Shown here: positions 44,318 through 56,276 of the stretch, in pieces
Numbering within the stretch: position 1 is the first letter of the stretch
How the letters are laid out: each line of letters opens with the position of its first letter
Source: Taxillus chinensis
Taxonomy: Eukaryota > Streptophyta > Magnoliopsida > Santalales > Loranthaceae
Reading direction: 5' to 3'
Length of the DNA stretch: 64,000 bases
Assembly (NCBI GenBank): GCA_023512835.1
Contig: CM042089.1
Coordinates: forward strand, 54,121,427 to 54,185,426
Notes under the pieces: model-generated
What the model was told of the DNA's origin: nothing
What the model saw: only the letters and a program-made list of their open reading frames with translations
The model's database searches: none
Translations under genes and position numbers: made by a program

Positions 44318-46021
44318 ATGCCAAGAGAGGAGTTTATACCATTTAATCGGGAACCTGAAAGATTGTTCAGAGCTCGTCGCAGAGCAGCTAGGGAAGCAAC
44401 ACGAGAGGCTGAAGAAGCACTGCAAGGCTTAGAGCATTCAGTAGGTGAATTGATGGCAGATTTAAGGCCTGACGGTGGTGCACCGCAAGGAGGGGCCAAT
44501 TACAATGGCCAATATCCAGAGGAAGAGGGTAATAGGTTTATGCCCAGAACCTTCTTATACTACGCGAGACCGATGATATCAGACCATTACTCTGGGATTA
44601 GGCAAACAAGAGTTCAAGCAAATAGTTTTGAGCTGAAGCCGGCATTAATTAATATGGTGAGCAACAACGCTTTTAGAGGAATAGCAGTGGACGATCCACA
44701 CCAGCATTTGATGAGGTTCTACCAGATGTGTGACACCATAAAGATCAACAATGTGTCGGAGGAGGCAATAAAGCTAAGGCTTTTCCCTTTCTCCTTAAGG
44801 GATAGAGCTCTTGGGTGGTTTAACAGTTTACCAGCAGGTTCAATAAATACTTGGGAGGAGATGCAGACTAAATTCATGTCTAAGTATTTTCCCCCTTCCA
44901 AGGTGACCCAGCTCAGAGGGGAAATTAGCAGATTTAGGCAAGATGAGATGGAGACTCTCCATGAAGCTTGGGAGCGCTTTAAAGATTTGGTGAGAAGATG
45001 CCCTGACCATGGAAGACCCCAATGGATTCAAATTGAATCTTTCTACACTGGTCTTCAATCTCACTCGCAAGACAAGGTGAATGTAGCTGCTGGACGATGT
45101 TTGATGAATTTAGAGCCTGATGCTGCAGCAGAACTCTTGGAGAGACTTTCATTGGTTGATTGGCAGTGGTCTAACGTTCGCACTTCAAGGCCAAGGGAGA
45201 AGATATCTTCAGTTGATACTCCCTCCAATGATATGCAAGGGCAGATCCAAGCTTTAGCGAAAAGCATGGAAGTGTTGGCTCTTAAAGTTGGAGGATCACA
45301 ACACGCCTCACCAGTAGCTGAGCAAGGATGGAGTGGAGCTGAAGATGCAAATTATGTTGGAGGGAAAGGCTTGTACCAGAAGCAGCAATATTATCCACAC
45401 CAACAAGGACAGGGGTACAATCAGAACCAACAACAATCTCAGGGATATCAGAAGAATCAGAACCGAGGGGGAGATACATCAGCTCAGTATAAATATGTGC
45501 CTCCAGGGATGAAGCAAAATCCGTATGCTACTGATAATTTCTTATATCCACCTCCTAGATTCGAGCAACAGCAGCCTCAGCCTCAGCAGCAAAGAAGAAC
45601 ATATCAGCATGAGGATGAGACATCTAGAAGAGAGGTGGGTGATTTGAAGGAAAGGGTAGGCAGTATGGAGTCTTCAATTAAGAATATGGAGAAGTTACTT
45701 GTGAGTATGGCACAGAATGCTAATCAAAGGGTGTCAACCAACACTTTTCCAAGTTACACTGAGGTGAACCCCAAGGAGAGTTGCAAGGCTATCACTCTAA
45801 GGAGTGGGAAAGCATTGAAGGAAGCTGAAGAGCCTAAGAAAAGGGCTATTCCAGAAGAACAAAGCAGACCCTTGGAAGCTGATGACCAAGGAAAATCAGA
45901 TAAAGAAGAAGAAAGGTTGCAAGACAAGAAGGAACAACAGCGGACTAAAGGCAAAATAGTTAAAGAACAAAGGCAAGAGCTCAGGCCTACCATGCCATTT
46001 CCTCAGCGGATGAGAAATTAG
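44318..46021 (+). CDS. Gag of element B2
   Basis: The frame is open for 567 codons from ATG 44318 (MPREEFIPFNREPERLFRAR). An Arg/Glu-rich N-terminal coil is followed by the capsid domain (MRFYQMCDTIKINNVSEEA, RDRALGWFNSLPAGSINTW, FMSKYFPPSKVTQL, HEAWERFKDLVRRCPDHG). A Gln/Asn-rich tract (residues about 360-440) comes next, then a coiled coil SMESSIKNMEKLLVSMAQNA and a Glu/Lys-rich tail. No zinc knuckle is seen, as usual for Athila. It is the only full-length gag in the window. A TAG at 46019 separates it from the protease in the same frame, in the middle of a block that reads through in element A, so the stop is probably damage rather than a natural gag end. Confidence 0.9.
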   Translation: MPREEFIPFNREPERLFRARRRAAREATREAEEALQGLEHSVGELMADLRPDGGAPQGGANYNGQYPEEEGNRFMPRTFLYYARPMISDHYSGIRQTRVQANSFELKPALINMVSNNAFRGIAVDDPHQHLMRFYQMCDTIKINNVSEEAIKLRLFPFSLRDRALGWFNSLPAGSINTWEEMQTKFMSKYFPPSKVTQLRGEISRFRQDEMETLHEAWERFKDLVRRCPDHGRPQWIQIESFYTGLQSHSQDKVNVAAGRCLMNLEPDAAAELLERLSLVDWQWSNVRTSRPREKISSVDTPSNDMQGQIQALAKSMEVLALKVGGSQHASPVAEQGWSGAEDANYVGGKGLYQKQQYYPHQQGQGYNQNQQQSQGYQKNQNRGGDTSAQYKYVPPGMKQNPYATDNFLYPPPRFEQQQPQPQQQRRTYQHEDETSRREVGDLKERVGSMESSIKNMEKLLVSMAQNANQRVSTNTFPSYTEVNPKESCKAITLRSGKALKEAEEPKKRAIPEEQSRPLEADDQGKSDKEEERLQDKKEQQRTKGKIVKEQRQELRPTMPFPQRMRN

Positions 46022-46741
46022 AGGGTTGAGGAAGAGTATGAGCGCTTCCTGAGTTTATTCAAGCGGTTTGAGATTAATATTCCATTTGTGGAAATTTTGG
46101 AGCAGATGCCTAGGTACAGAAAATATATCAAAGATTTTGTGAAGAAGAAGAGAAGGTATGGGGATCATGAGATGGTGGCTGTCACTAATGAGGTGAGTAG
46201 TGTTGTTCAAAAGAGCTTGCCCATCAAGCATAAAGATCCGGGCAGTTTTAACCTCCCTTGTGTGATTGGCAATGCACCGCAGCAGCAGGCTTTATGTGAT
46301 TTAGGGGCCAGCATAAATTTGATCTCTTTTGCTTTGTACAAGCAGCTTGGACTCACAGGAATGAAGCCAACTTCTATCTCATTGCAGTTTGCAGACCGGT
46401 CCACTAGAAGACCTGAAGGAATCATTGAAGATGTGCTAGTTAAGGTGGGCTCCTTCATTTTTCCAGTGGACTTTATAGTTTTAGAAATGGAAGAAGATAG
46501 AGGAGTTCATCTCCTCCTTGGAAGACCGTTTCTCAGAACAGGGTGTGCATTGATAGATGTGGCTCAAGGGCAACTAACCCTGAGAATTAATGAAGAGACT
46601 TTAGTTTTCCATATGGGGAAGGCTTTACAAGGTCAAGAGGAGGAGGACTGCCTATGGGTTGAAGATTTTGAGGAGTTGGTGGAAGAGTTTTTGGCAGAAG
46701 AAATTACAACAACAAATGATGGAGTGCTCCGGCTTACTTAA
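46022..46741 (+). CDS. Protease of element B2
   Basis: It is in frame after the gag TAG. A helical block precedes ALCDLGASINLISFALYKQL, SISLQFADRSTRRPEGII and GVHLLLGRPFLRTGCALIDV. The aspartic protease core is complete, with the Athila-type DLGAS. It ends at the TAA at 46739. A linker rich in Glu follows in another frame before RT. Confidence 0.85.
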   Translation, partial: RVEEEYERFLSLFKRFEINIPFVEILEQMPRYRKYIKDFVKKKRRYGDHEMVAVTNEVSSVVQKSLPIKHKDPGSFNLPCVIGNAPQQQALCDLGASINLISFALYKQLGLTGMKPTSISLQFADRSTRRPEGIIEDVLVKVGSFIFPVDFIVLEMEEDRGVHLLLGRPFLRTGCALIDVAQGQLTLRINEETLVFHMGKALQGQEEEDCLWVEDFEELVEEFLAEEITTTNDGVLRLT

Positions 46742-48536
46742 GCTCAACAAGATGAAGAAGTGGACTTGACAATGAGGAGGACGAGCAAACATCAAATTCT
46801 CTGGAGCAAGCAAAGGAGGAGAAGGAAGAGGACATACCTCCAGCTCCAGAACTGAAGGAACGACCTGGACACCTAAGGTATGAATTTCTAGACTCTACAA
46901 ATAAATTTCCAGTTATAGTTGCTGCTAATTTAAATGATATAAAGTGCACTCAACTGCTAGAAATCCTTAGGAAACACAAAAAGGCCCTAGGGTGGAACAT
47001 TGAAGACATTAGAGGCGTAAGTCCAGGGATTCTAATGAATGATGACTTTAAACCCACAGCTGAAAGACAAAGAAGATTAAACCCTGCCATGAAAGAAGTA
47101 GTAAGAAAAGAAATTCTAAAATGGAAAAATGCGGGTATAATTTATGCTATTTCAGATAGTGAGTGGGTGAGTCCGTTGCATGTTGTGCCCAAGAAGGGGG
47201 GTATGATAGTGATTAAAAATGAGAAGAATGAATTGATCCCATCTCGAACTGTGACGGGATGGAGAGTGTGTGTTGACTATAGGAAGCTGAATAAGGCCAC
47301 TAGGAAGGATCACTTTCCCCTTCCTTTCATTGACCAGATGTTGGATAGGTTAGCTGGATATAGTCACTATTGCTTTTTAGATGGATACTCCGGGTATAAT
47401 CAGATCATGGTTAAACCCGAAGACCAAGAAAAGACCACTTTCACATGCCCCTTTGGCACCTTTGCTTTTAGGAGGATGCCATTTGGGCTATGCAATGCAC
47501 CTGCCACCTTTCAAAGGTGCATGATGGCCATTTTCCAGGGCCTGGTGGAGGAGATCATGGAGGTTTTCATGGATGACTTTTCGGTGTTTGGTTCCTCCTA
47601 CCAACAGTGTTTGAAAAATTTAGATGTGGTCTTAGAAAGATGTGAGGAGAAGGAACTAGTCCTGAATTGGGAGAAATGCCATTTTATGGTAACTGAGGGG
47701 ATAGTTTTAGGGCACAAGGTGTCTTCACAAGGTTTGGAGGTGGACAAGGCAAAAATCTCCACTATTGAGACTTTGCCACCTCCAAGAAATGAAAAAGGGG
47801 TGAGAAGTTTCCTTGGCCATGCTGGCTTTTATAGGAGATTCATTAAGGACTTCTCTAAAATTGCAAAACCAATGAGTAGGCTGTTAGAGAAGGACACAAG
47901 CTTTGAGTTCAATGAAGATTGCTTAGAAGCTTTTAACATCCTCAAGGGTAAGTTAGTCTCTGCACCAGTTATAGTCACACTAGACTGGGCTCAGCCTTTG
48001 AGCTAATGTGTGACGCAAGTGATTATACTGTGGGGGTAGTCTTAGGGCAAAGACATGATAAGGTGTTTAGGGTCATTTACTATGCTAGTAAGACCTTAGA
48101 TGATGCTCAACAGAACTACACCACCAATGAAAAAGAGTTGCTGACCATGGTTTATGGCTGCAACAAGTTTAGATCCTACCTTTTTGGGTCTAAAGTAATT
48201 GTTTATATTGATCATGCAGCTTTGAAATATTTATTTGCTAAAAAAGAAGCTCAGCCACGCTTGATTAGGTGGGTACTCCTTTTACAGGAATTTGATCTTG
48301 AAATTAGAGACACAAAGGGAGCCCTAAATTCTGTAGCTGATCACCTCTCCCGTGTGGAGAATGCACCTAAGTCTCTACCCATTGTAGATGACTTTCCTGA
48401 TGAGAAGTTGTTTGAGGTGCACCAGCTTCCTTGGTTTGCCGATATAGCAAACTATTTAGCCACTGGGTTTATACCCAAGCAATTGGACTACCATCAGCGA
48501 AAGAGGTTGGTAGAGGATGCTAAGAAATACATTTAG
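46742..48536 (+). pseudogene. Reverse transcriptase and RNase H of element B2
   Basis: The Glu-rich linker and the block LRYEFLDSTNKFPVIVAAN lie in a broken frame before 47035. The open frame 47035-48006 holds RT with GWRVCVDYRKLNKATRKDHF and EVFMDDFSVFG. The frame shifts near 47998 (missing base at TTTGAGCTAATG), and RNase H continues at 48006-48536 with [20 protein letters not shown] and [10 protein letters not shown]. The RNase H third Asp block reads [11 protein letters not shown], with the catalytic Asp kept. A TAG at 48534 ends the stretch at KKYI. It is close to B1 at protein level. Confidence 0.85.
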
Positions 48537-49711
48537 GAAGACCCTATTCTCTATAGGAGGTGTCCAGACCAAATAATTAGAAGGTGTGTCCTTGAGGAGG
48601 AGATAGATGACATAATATACCATTGTCATTCATCACATTATGGGGGCCACTTTGGGGTGCAGAGAACTGTGGCTAAGATCATGCAGTGTGGCTTTTATTG
48701 GCCTCACATGGTAAAAGACACCTATGTCTACATCAAAACCTGTGATAGATGTCAAAGGGTAGGTGGTCTGTCTAGGAAGAATGAGATGCCATTAACTGGA
48801 ATTCTTCCAGTTGAAATTTTTGATATATGGGGCATTGATTTTATGGGGCCATTCCACAATTCTGATGGGTATTCATATATCGTATTGGATGTGGATTATG
48901 TGTCAAAGTGGGTAGAAGCTATACCAACCAGAGTGAATGATGCTAGAGCAGTGACTCACTTCCTTACCGAAAACATCTTTAGCCGATTTGGGACACCAAG
49001 GGCTATAATTAGTGATGAGGGTAGTCACTTCTGCAATAAACTATTTGACAAGTTGTTGAACAAATATGGGGTAACTCATAGGAAGTCTTTAGCTTACCAC
49101 CCACAAGCTAATGGACAAGCAGAGGTGTCCAACAGAGAGATTAAAGCCATTTTAGAGAAAACTGTTGGAGCAAATAGGAAAGACTGGTCTCAAAGGCTTG
49201 ATGAAGCCTTATGGGCATATAGGACAGCCTATAAAACTCCCATTGGGATGTCACCTTACCGTATTCTTTATGGGAAGGCTTGTGACTTACCTGTGGAATT
49301 AGAGCACAAGGCTCACGGGTCTTAAGGAAGTTAAATTTTGATCCACAAGAGGCCAAAGAGCTTAGGATGACTCAATTAATTGAATTAGATGAGTTCGGGA
49401 TGGATGCCTATGAAAGTGCTAAAATTTATAAAGGAAAAACGAAGAAATGGCATGATAGGCAATTAACCAATGAACCTTTAACCTTGGGGCAGAAAGTTCT
49501 CTTATCTGACACAAAGTTAAGGCTATTTCCTGGAAAATTAAGGTCCAAGTGGATGGGACCTTTTGTGATAGTTGATAAGAAGCCATATGGGAGCTTTGAG
49601 CTCCAAGCTGTAGTTGGCAAGAAATTTTGGGTGAATGGCAACAGACTGAAACCATACTTTGATCCAACTCAGAGGGAGATTGTTGATTCCCTCTCTTTCA
49701 CCACCTCATGA
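48537..49711 (+). pseudogene. Integrase of element B2
   Basis: The zinc-domain residues [12 protein letters not shown] and CDRCQRVGG are followed by a complete DDE core: Asp in [11 protein letters not shown], Asp in [12 protein letters not shown], Glu in [12 protein letters not shown]. The frame from 48657 runs to 49325, where an indel gives a stop. The C-terminal part with [20 protein letters not shown] is in the frame 49367-49711. No chromodomain is present. Confidence 0.85.
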
Positions 49712-50408
49712 TCTTAATTGAAAGTCTAGCTACAGACTTTAAATAAAGCGCTAGTTGGGAGGCAACCCAATGTTTTATTTTATTTATTTTTATTCAATAA
49801 TTTTGTATGCAAGCTAACCCTGGTGCAGTAGATTTTGTTTCTTTCTTGACTAACCATTTGCAGGATGAGCCAAAATTATTGGGCCTTGGACTTCTGAATT
49901 TACTTTAAGGAACAAGTCCTGGAGCAAGGAACAAGTGAAGCCACAAGTACTTGAATTTAAGCCCAACGAATTGGCGTGCAAGCATAGAGGTTGATCCATA
50001 TTGCAAAAGCAACTCAGCGGAAAAGTTAGGGCTAATTTGGGCCTAAACGCCATATTGAACGCCAATTGACCAAATGGCGTGCACCTCTATTGCCTCTGCA
50101 ACTTCCTGGGCCAGTAGATAAACATCACATGAAGCACTTTACTTCTTGCACGTCAATTGCTAGCTGTCATCTGAAGGGATAAAAAGGCAAAATACCGATT
50201 TTGGACCTCCTAGAAGCTTCAAGAATATCACGTGCAGAAGAGACTATTGCTTTACAGTTCATGATGGACCCACCACCAAAATTTGGGACGATTCTGACCT
50301 GAACGCCAATTCACCCATATGACGTGCAAGGGTTAAAATGGTCCAAACGCCCTGAAAATTGGAGGACACGTGTATGATCCAAATTGGGACACTTCTTCTT
50401 CTGCACGC
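49712..50408 (+). promoter_or_regulatory. Spacer and putative upstream promoter of accessory ORF, element B2
   Basis: There is no gene here. After the shared GGGAGGCAACCCAATG block come several ACGCCAATT...GGCGTGCA inverted-repeat pairs (about 49968-50090 and 50303-50330) of the kind found in U3 of the B LTRs. A TATA box follows at 50409. Confidence 0.5.
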
Positions 50409-50416
50409 TATAAATA
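50409..50416 (+). promoter_or_regulatory. TATA box of accessory ORF, element B2
   Basis: TATAAATA in the context CACGCTATAAATAAAGAGG lies about 124 bp before ATG 50540. Confidence 0.6.
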
Positions 50417-50539
50417 AAGAGGCCGGGAGCTAGGTCATTCACACCAAAAACTCATTTTTAGATCTGTAATTTGTGAAGCTCGGTTCTTTGCTGCTCTAGC
50501 CAAATTCTATCTTTCTTTTCTCTAAATTCTTGAAGCAAG

Positions 50540-51992
50540 ATGGTGCGCACAAGGAGATCAGGCAAGGAAGAAGTTCATTCATCCAGTTCTTCCAGCAATG
50601 AGGATTGGGAGACGTTCCTGGGGCATGCTTTGGATCTAAGTGCCTTGGAGGAATCAGACCTGGGATGGTCAAGTGAGGTGGCTTTAAAGCTTCAAAATCT
50701 TGGGTTAGTGAGGTTAGTTTCAGCCAGATGTGCCGTTTATTATCCTGCTTTGCATTAGTTTTATCATTCCATTTACTTAAATGAGGAGGAGGATGCAATT
50801 CTAGGGCAGGTGCAGGGGGTGTATATTCATATCACACCTGAGACAATTAGGAAGACCTTTAACCTTCCTGTACCTACTGACCACCTTCCTCACCTAACCT
50901 TAGGGGAGTATGGTACTGCCTTAAATTATGCCAAACGTTCTGAGAGGAGGAGGCAGTTAACTAAAAATGGCTTTGTGGGAAAATTTAGATGTTTAGCTCA
51001 TCTGGTAGGAAAGTGCTTGCTATTACAAATTAGTGGAAAGGATGGTGTGCCTATGACCCATCTTGCATTCATGTATAGCATTGACCATATGTTAAATGTG
51101 GACTGGGCTGCTGCCATTTTCAATTGGTGGAAAAAAAAAACTTGACAAAGAGGGTATATGGAAGAATGTTATGTGTTATTTTTCAGAGCCAGCATGCTCA
51201 GCATTTTGCCCATTTAGACAGCACCCCATTCCCCTCTCAATGGGTTTTGAGAGTACTGCATACTGAAGGCGGTTTGGGGGTCAGTACAAGAGGTCATTGG
51301 GCAACCAGTGTTCCTCCTCTATCACAACCATCTAGGCACAGCGTGCATGTGGAGAGATCCGCTGACTTTGCACGAGACACCTCCACTCCATTGGCTGAAA
51401 GGAAACAAACCCTATTCAGGCTTACTGCCATGTATATGCAGTATAATGTGCACAAGGAAGATGTGTTTAACTTCTTTCAAGGTATCAGTGGCTAGGTGGT
51501 AAGTGAGGTAGAAGTTATCAATTGGGCATTTACAAATGGACATATTCAGAGTGCTCAGTTTGAAGAGTTAATGGTACTTATCTCTCAAGACCAGCATGCT
51601 ACTTCTAAACCATCAGCCAGAGCATGGGAAGCCCTCAAGCTCCTGTCATCGCATCTACCGAAGCATGGAGCAAAGAAACACAAGAGCTAAGGGAGGCAAA
51701 TGCTAGAACCCAACGTGAAGTTGACGCATTAAGGAAGAATAACAAGGAAGTCAAGGGCCTCCTAGGAAAAATTTGGAAGGCCTTGAGCAAGAAGAAAGCA
51801 TCCAAACACTCTCCCGTAGTGGAGATATCTAAATAAGACTTACGTTCGATTCATGAAGACTCTTCTCATGTCCAGGAGGATCCACCACAACCCGAAACTT
51901 CAAGGGGAAAGCTTATTCACCGAGGGGGGCAGAGCGACAGGGCATTCACCTTTTCAGCCCTTTATGGATCCTACCTATTCTCAGGCTATTGT
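50540..51992 (+). pseudogene. Accessory ORF of element B2, N-terminal part
   Basis: ATG 50540 gives MVRTRRSGKEEVHSSSSSSN, like MVHTRRARQGEG in element A. A TAG at 50756 follows YYPALH, and the same frame continues with FYHSIYLNEEEDAILGQVQG. The domain then has RQLTKNGFVGKFRCLAHLVG, DGVPMTHLAFMYSIDHML and VDWAAAIFNWWKKK. An A-run at about 51129 shifts the frame, a TAG at 51493 replaces a Gln codon of element A, and another shift near 51650 precedes the coiled coil (EVKGLLGKIWKALSKKK). A solo LTR cuts the gene at 51993. The domain name is by pattern only. Confidence 0.65.
51988..51992. repeat. Target-site duplication attgt of solo LTR
   Basis: attgt lies at 51988-51992 and again at 53958-53962, directly flanking the LTR ends TGTAAGG and GTGTGACA. 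Confidence 0.9.
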
Positions 51993-52536
51993 TGTAAGGA
52001 CCCGTGTTTTGAGTTAGTCACGATCTTGTCTTCGAATGGGAACTTTCTAGATTTTGGACCTAGTAGATGGCCTCAAACAATTGGCGTGCAAGAATAAAAG
52101 TTGCTTAGAATGAGGTCCTCTACCTACCACAGAAATTTCAGAGCATTTGGAGCCTGCACGTGAATTCACCCATTTCACGTGCAAGCATATTTTTGCTTCT
52201 CGGACCTCTGCAAGATGCAAGGAGGTTTGGGGTAAAGTTTGAGTGCATTTGGAGCTGCACGCCAATTGGGGAATTGGCGTGCGACTTATTTTTGCATGGT
52301 TACCTTGGTTTTGTCATTTTAATGATTTTTCCCTAAAGGACCATGTTGAAATTATGAGTATTTTGCCCTGTATGGAAGCGGGAAGGTGGTAGTTTGCGTG
52401 ATCAAAACTACGTCGTTTTGATCCTGGGTTTCACTAAATCAAAACTACATCGTTTTGATGTGTGTGGTGTCTATATAATGGTGTTGAGGCTTAGGTTTAG
52501 GGTTTAGGGTTTTTTCTGCTTGTCACAGCCGCCAGA

Positions 52537-52573
<37 letters not shown>

Positions 52574-52711
52574 GGGAACCTTCGGATCTTGGCCGTAGAG
52601 GTTTGCGTGGGTGGTCGGTGTATCGTAGAGGCTAGAGCAGAGGACGTTTGCAAGGTAGGGACTCCGTTCTTCTCAGTTTTTCTCTGTCCTAGGGTACCTG
52701 TCCTATACATG

Positions 52712-52755
<44 letters not shown>

Positions 52756-53957
52756 AATCCATATAGGTGTGATCTCCTATATGGATGTTGGCCTTCAATG
52801 GCATATTGGTTGATTTGATGCTTGGGAGTGGAATGGAAATTGTTGGGTTGTCTATGCCCACTGGTGTTTGATAAAATATTTGTGTGGCTACGCTCACTAT
52901 GTGTTTGATAATATTCCTGTGTGACTGTTGTATGTTGCATGTTTGGTTTTAAGCCTGTGAGGCTGGTATATGTTGTTTGTAGCCGACTATGTCGGCCGGG
53001 CGAACCTTGTTTGTGATATACTCAGTTGAGCCGCACTACTGTTTTATATTAAATTGAGATGTGTTACTAAGCCGTACTTTTGTAACTGATTATATTGTTG
53101 TTTGCGATGGATCACCCAAATGTGATGGGATTGAGCTGAGTTATAGGCCAGGCATGATAGCTGGACCCCCTTGAGATTTGGCCAGGACCGCGGTCCTGAG
53201 TCTCGGTGTAGCACTCACGACGGTGGGCTAAGTCTACACCCATTCCTGAGGGTAGGTATAGCGCTCGAGGAGGTGGTTGACCATACCTGACTCGGGTGGA
53301 AAATGTTGCATTGGTGTCCATGCAACATTCGCCTGGATGTGGTATGTCATGTCGCCGTGGTGGCGGGGTGTCCTCTGCCCTCCAGTGTGAGCTCAGGTAA
53401 AAGGTATGTTACTGGGTGATGCATGCTGCTTTAGCTTTAGGCACGACACGAGCACAAGCATACACTTGTCATGCATACTGTTGAGTGGGACGGGTCTGGG
53501 GAGACTGGATCCCTACTGAGCTATGGTTTGCTCACCCTTCCCATAAACTGTTCTTTTGCAGGATTTGGCAGGCGGTAGGTGAAAGGGCCGGAGGATAGGC
53601 CATCGAGGTCGAAGACTATGTTGGTTTTCATTGCTTTGTTATGGATTTCTATGTTATGTGTGATTATTTGTAAACAGTATATTCTGGTTTAAATGGGAAC
53701 TTTCCCCATTGAGTTGTATTGAACCTTGAGACCTTTTAAATGTAATGAACTGGGTCGTGGTTGTTATTTAATTATTGTTTGTGTGCTTGGTTTGGGAGCA
53801 GGAGCATGCCCATGGCATGTTAGCCTGGTTGTACAGGTTTGGGACAGCACCCATGTCATAAGTCCTTTTAGGTGCTTGCACCAACCCCTTGACCCTTCGG
53901 GTGCTGGCATGGGCAGTCACTACCCGTTTCCAAGTGAAAGGAAATTGGGGTGTGACA
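51993..53957 (+). repeat. Solo LTR of chromovirus 1 family inside accessory ORF
   Basis: This 1965-bp LTR is homologous to 4444-6392 and 35287-37228 (opposite strand). No internal sequence is present and the target duplication is perfect, so it is the product of LTR-LTR recombination or one-ended loss. It carries the inverted-repeat block (52080-52285), two palindromes (near 52403 and 52439), TATATAA near 52472, a GA tract at 52538-52570 and a TA tract at 52717-52751. Confidence 0.9.
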
Positions 53958-54779
53958 ATTGTGCCTATGGTGCTTCCTGTCTCATGGGGGACATACATTC
54001 CTGCTGCACCTCAAGACCTGCTCGGAGAGCCTATACATTTGACCATAGATCCAGCACTATCATCTGCTAAGAGTCAAGCAGCATTTGAGGACTTCATTAA
54101 CTCACAGGTGTTAAGGGCTCGCTTTGCAAGGGATATGGACCTCTTCACCTCGTTTGTCCTTCAACGGATCTTAGGCGATGAATATCTATACTCAGATGAG
54201 GTGGACTTATTTTGCAGGACTATGCATTTTGTAGTGGAGGCTGAGCCTCATAATTACCCACTGTCTCAGTATACCTCTATTATGTTGTGCGAGCTTTATG
54301 AGCAACCTTTGTCTGAAAGTGTGTGGCGCTAGCGTATAAATGGTCAGAATGAAGGGCACCGTCCTTGGCATGGTATGCATGAGGTGCTGATCCCTGTGCA
54401 CATTGATCGTCACTATGTCTTGGTGTGTGTGGATTTGAGTGCAGGGCATGCGGTGCTTTATGATCCAAGCCAAGGCGAAGGGTTCACCAGAAGAAAGAGA
54501 CGGCTGGTTCATGGGCTCATAAAAAGAATCAAGGATGAGATGAAAAAAGAAGGATTGTTGCAGGACAAGCTCCCTCTTATTCACCTCAACGAAATGGAAA
54601 TCCCTCGTGACATCGACCAATTCAGCTGTGGGATTTTTGTTTGCTACTATATGATGGCTATTCTGCAAATGAGGAAAAGCTGGGAAATACGCGGAGAAAC
54701 CTCAACTGATTTTGTTACTCGTGCACGTCAAATGGTGGCCAATGTTATCTATTACTACAGCTTGCCAACTGAGAGGTAA
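53958..54779 (+). pseudogene. Ulp1/SENP-like protease domain of accessory ORF, element B2
   Basis: After the solo LTR one frame runs from the flank to 54779 with a single TAG at 54330. It includes about 130 residues (PVSWGTYIPAAPQDLLG to RILGDEYLYSDEVD) that element A has lost. The protease block is open from 54375: His in HIDRHYVLVCVDLS, Asp 17 residues later in AVLYDPS, Cys in DQFSCGIFVCYYM. Six residues before the Cys stands Asp (RDIDQFSC), where A and the copia-flanked copy have Gln, so the usual oxyanion Gln is missing. The upstream His-Asp part and the end IYYYSLPTER match A and B1. Confidence 0.75.
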
Positions 54780-56276
54780 GTATTTTCCTACTCCCTATTT
54801 CATGCCATGAGGACATAGCATATTTTAAGTATGGTGTATTGGGGAGTGACTTGCGCCACTTGCTTGTCTTTTATGTTATGTGATTGCATGTAAAAAAAAA
54901 CAAAAAAAAATTTACATGATTGTTTGAGTTGCCTGCTTGAGTGATTTATATGTGGAGACATGGATATTAAGTATGCAATTTTGGCTTAAATTTTACTTTT
55001 TGTGCCACATTAGTATCATGTTGTGATAAGGGTGTTAAAGTAGTTAAAATGTGCTCTGATTTGGTTTAATCATGTCTTTATCTTTTGAATGATATTACCA
55101 TGTTTTTGGAGCTGAAGTTTGAATATTAGCTAAGCATAACATGCTAAGATAGACTTTAGTGACCCTTAAAGTTGAGTGACAAAAATAAAAAGAAAACATG
55201 AGAAAAGCTTCTTTTTAGCCCTTGAGTGACATTTATGGTTTATGGGTAACAGTTTGATTTGATACTCCTCTCTGCACTTAACATTAGTTATTTAATGGTA
55301 GGAGTCAAGTAAGCATGTGATTACTTATAAGTGCTCAGTGTTTGGTGTGTAGATAGGGAGCAAGGCATTTAAGCCACTTTGACTTCCTATGTATCCTAAT
55401 TTTTGTTTGTTGTGTTGTAAATATAAAAGGCTGAGATATAGAATGTGAAAAAGCCCTCACTTAATTGGAAAATGGGATGTGAGACATCAATGAATTTCTG
55501 TCTCTCCTTATGTAGCAAAATGGCAAGGGGTATGCATTAGAAAAATCAGTCTTATTTATGTGTTATGTGAGTAAAAAAAATCCATCAAGGGAGAGCATAA
55601 AATGCATCCTTGTAAGGTTTTTTAAAAAAAAAAAGATTTGTTTAGATTTGTAGCCACATTGGCTGAGTTTTATTTATTTGAGAGTGTTGAGCTCAATTCT
55701 TTAGCTCATGGTTTTGTTTTATCAGTTATTAGAATAGAGTGTGAGTTTATTGAGTTTAGACTAGCGTGTGAGTTCAAATAAAGTAGAATAGAGAGTGTGT
55801 TTTCTTTGATGAACACAATAAGGAACTCTCATGATTGCTTGGCAAGTACTTAATCAATAGCTGATGGCGGATGTAGAGATAGAGTGTACCATCCTTTGTT
55901 AATTGATAGGTATGGGGCTTGAGATGAAAGAGAAATAGAAAAGTTATATTTGAGTGAGGCAGCTTTATCCTTTGTGAGAACTTAAAGGGAAACTAGCTGC
56001 TGTGTTAGCATGGACTGCTTGCTGATATCTGAATTTTCAGTAAGGAAATTGCATGGTTTTTGGACTTAGGGATATGGACATGAATGAACTAAGCTATGAC
56101 TCATTTCGGTTGCTTAAAATGCCCATTTCATCATGATAGAGTTGCATGCTTGGGAAACCATGACTCTCCTTGATTGATATTTTATTTTTCTTCCCGTTTG
56201 ATTGAGTGTTTATTTTATTTCTGCATACTTGTATGTTTTTGCTTGAGGACAAGCAATGGTTCAAGTGTAGTGTATT
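54780..56276 (+). other. 3' untranslated region of element B2
   Basis: There is no gene in it. It has A-runs near 54892 and 55623, the conserved block at 55581-55619, and near the LTR the block GAGGACAAGCAATGGTTCAA. The polypurine position reads GTGTAGTGTATT, which has lost the G-run of element A (TATGGGGGAATT). Confidence 0.7.
55581..55619 (+). other. Conserved 3'-UTR block (copy in B2)
   Basis: CCATCAAGGGAGAGCATAAA plus ATGCATCCTTGTAAGGTT matches the copies in A and B1 with one change. Confidence 0.7.
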
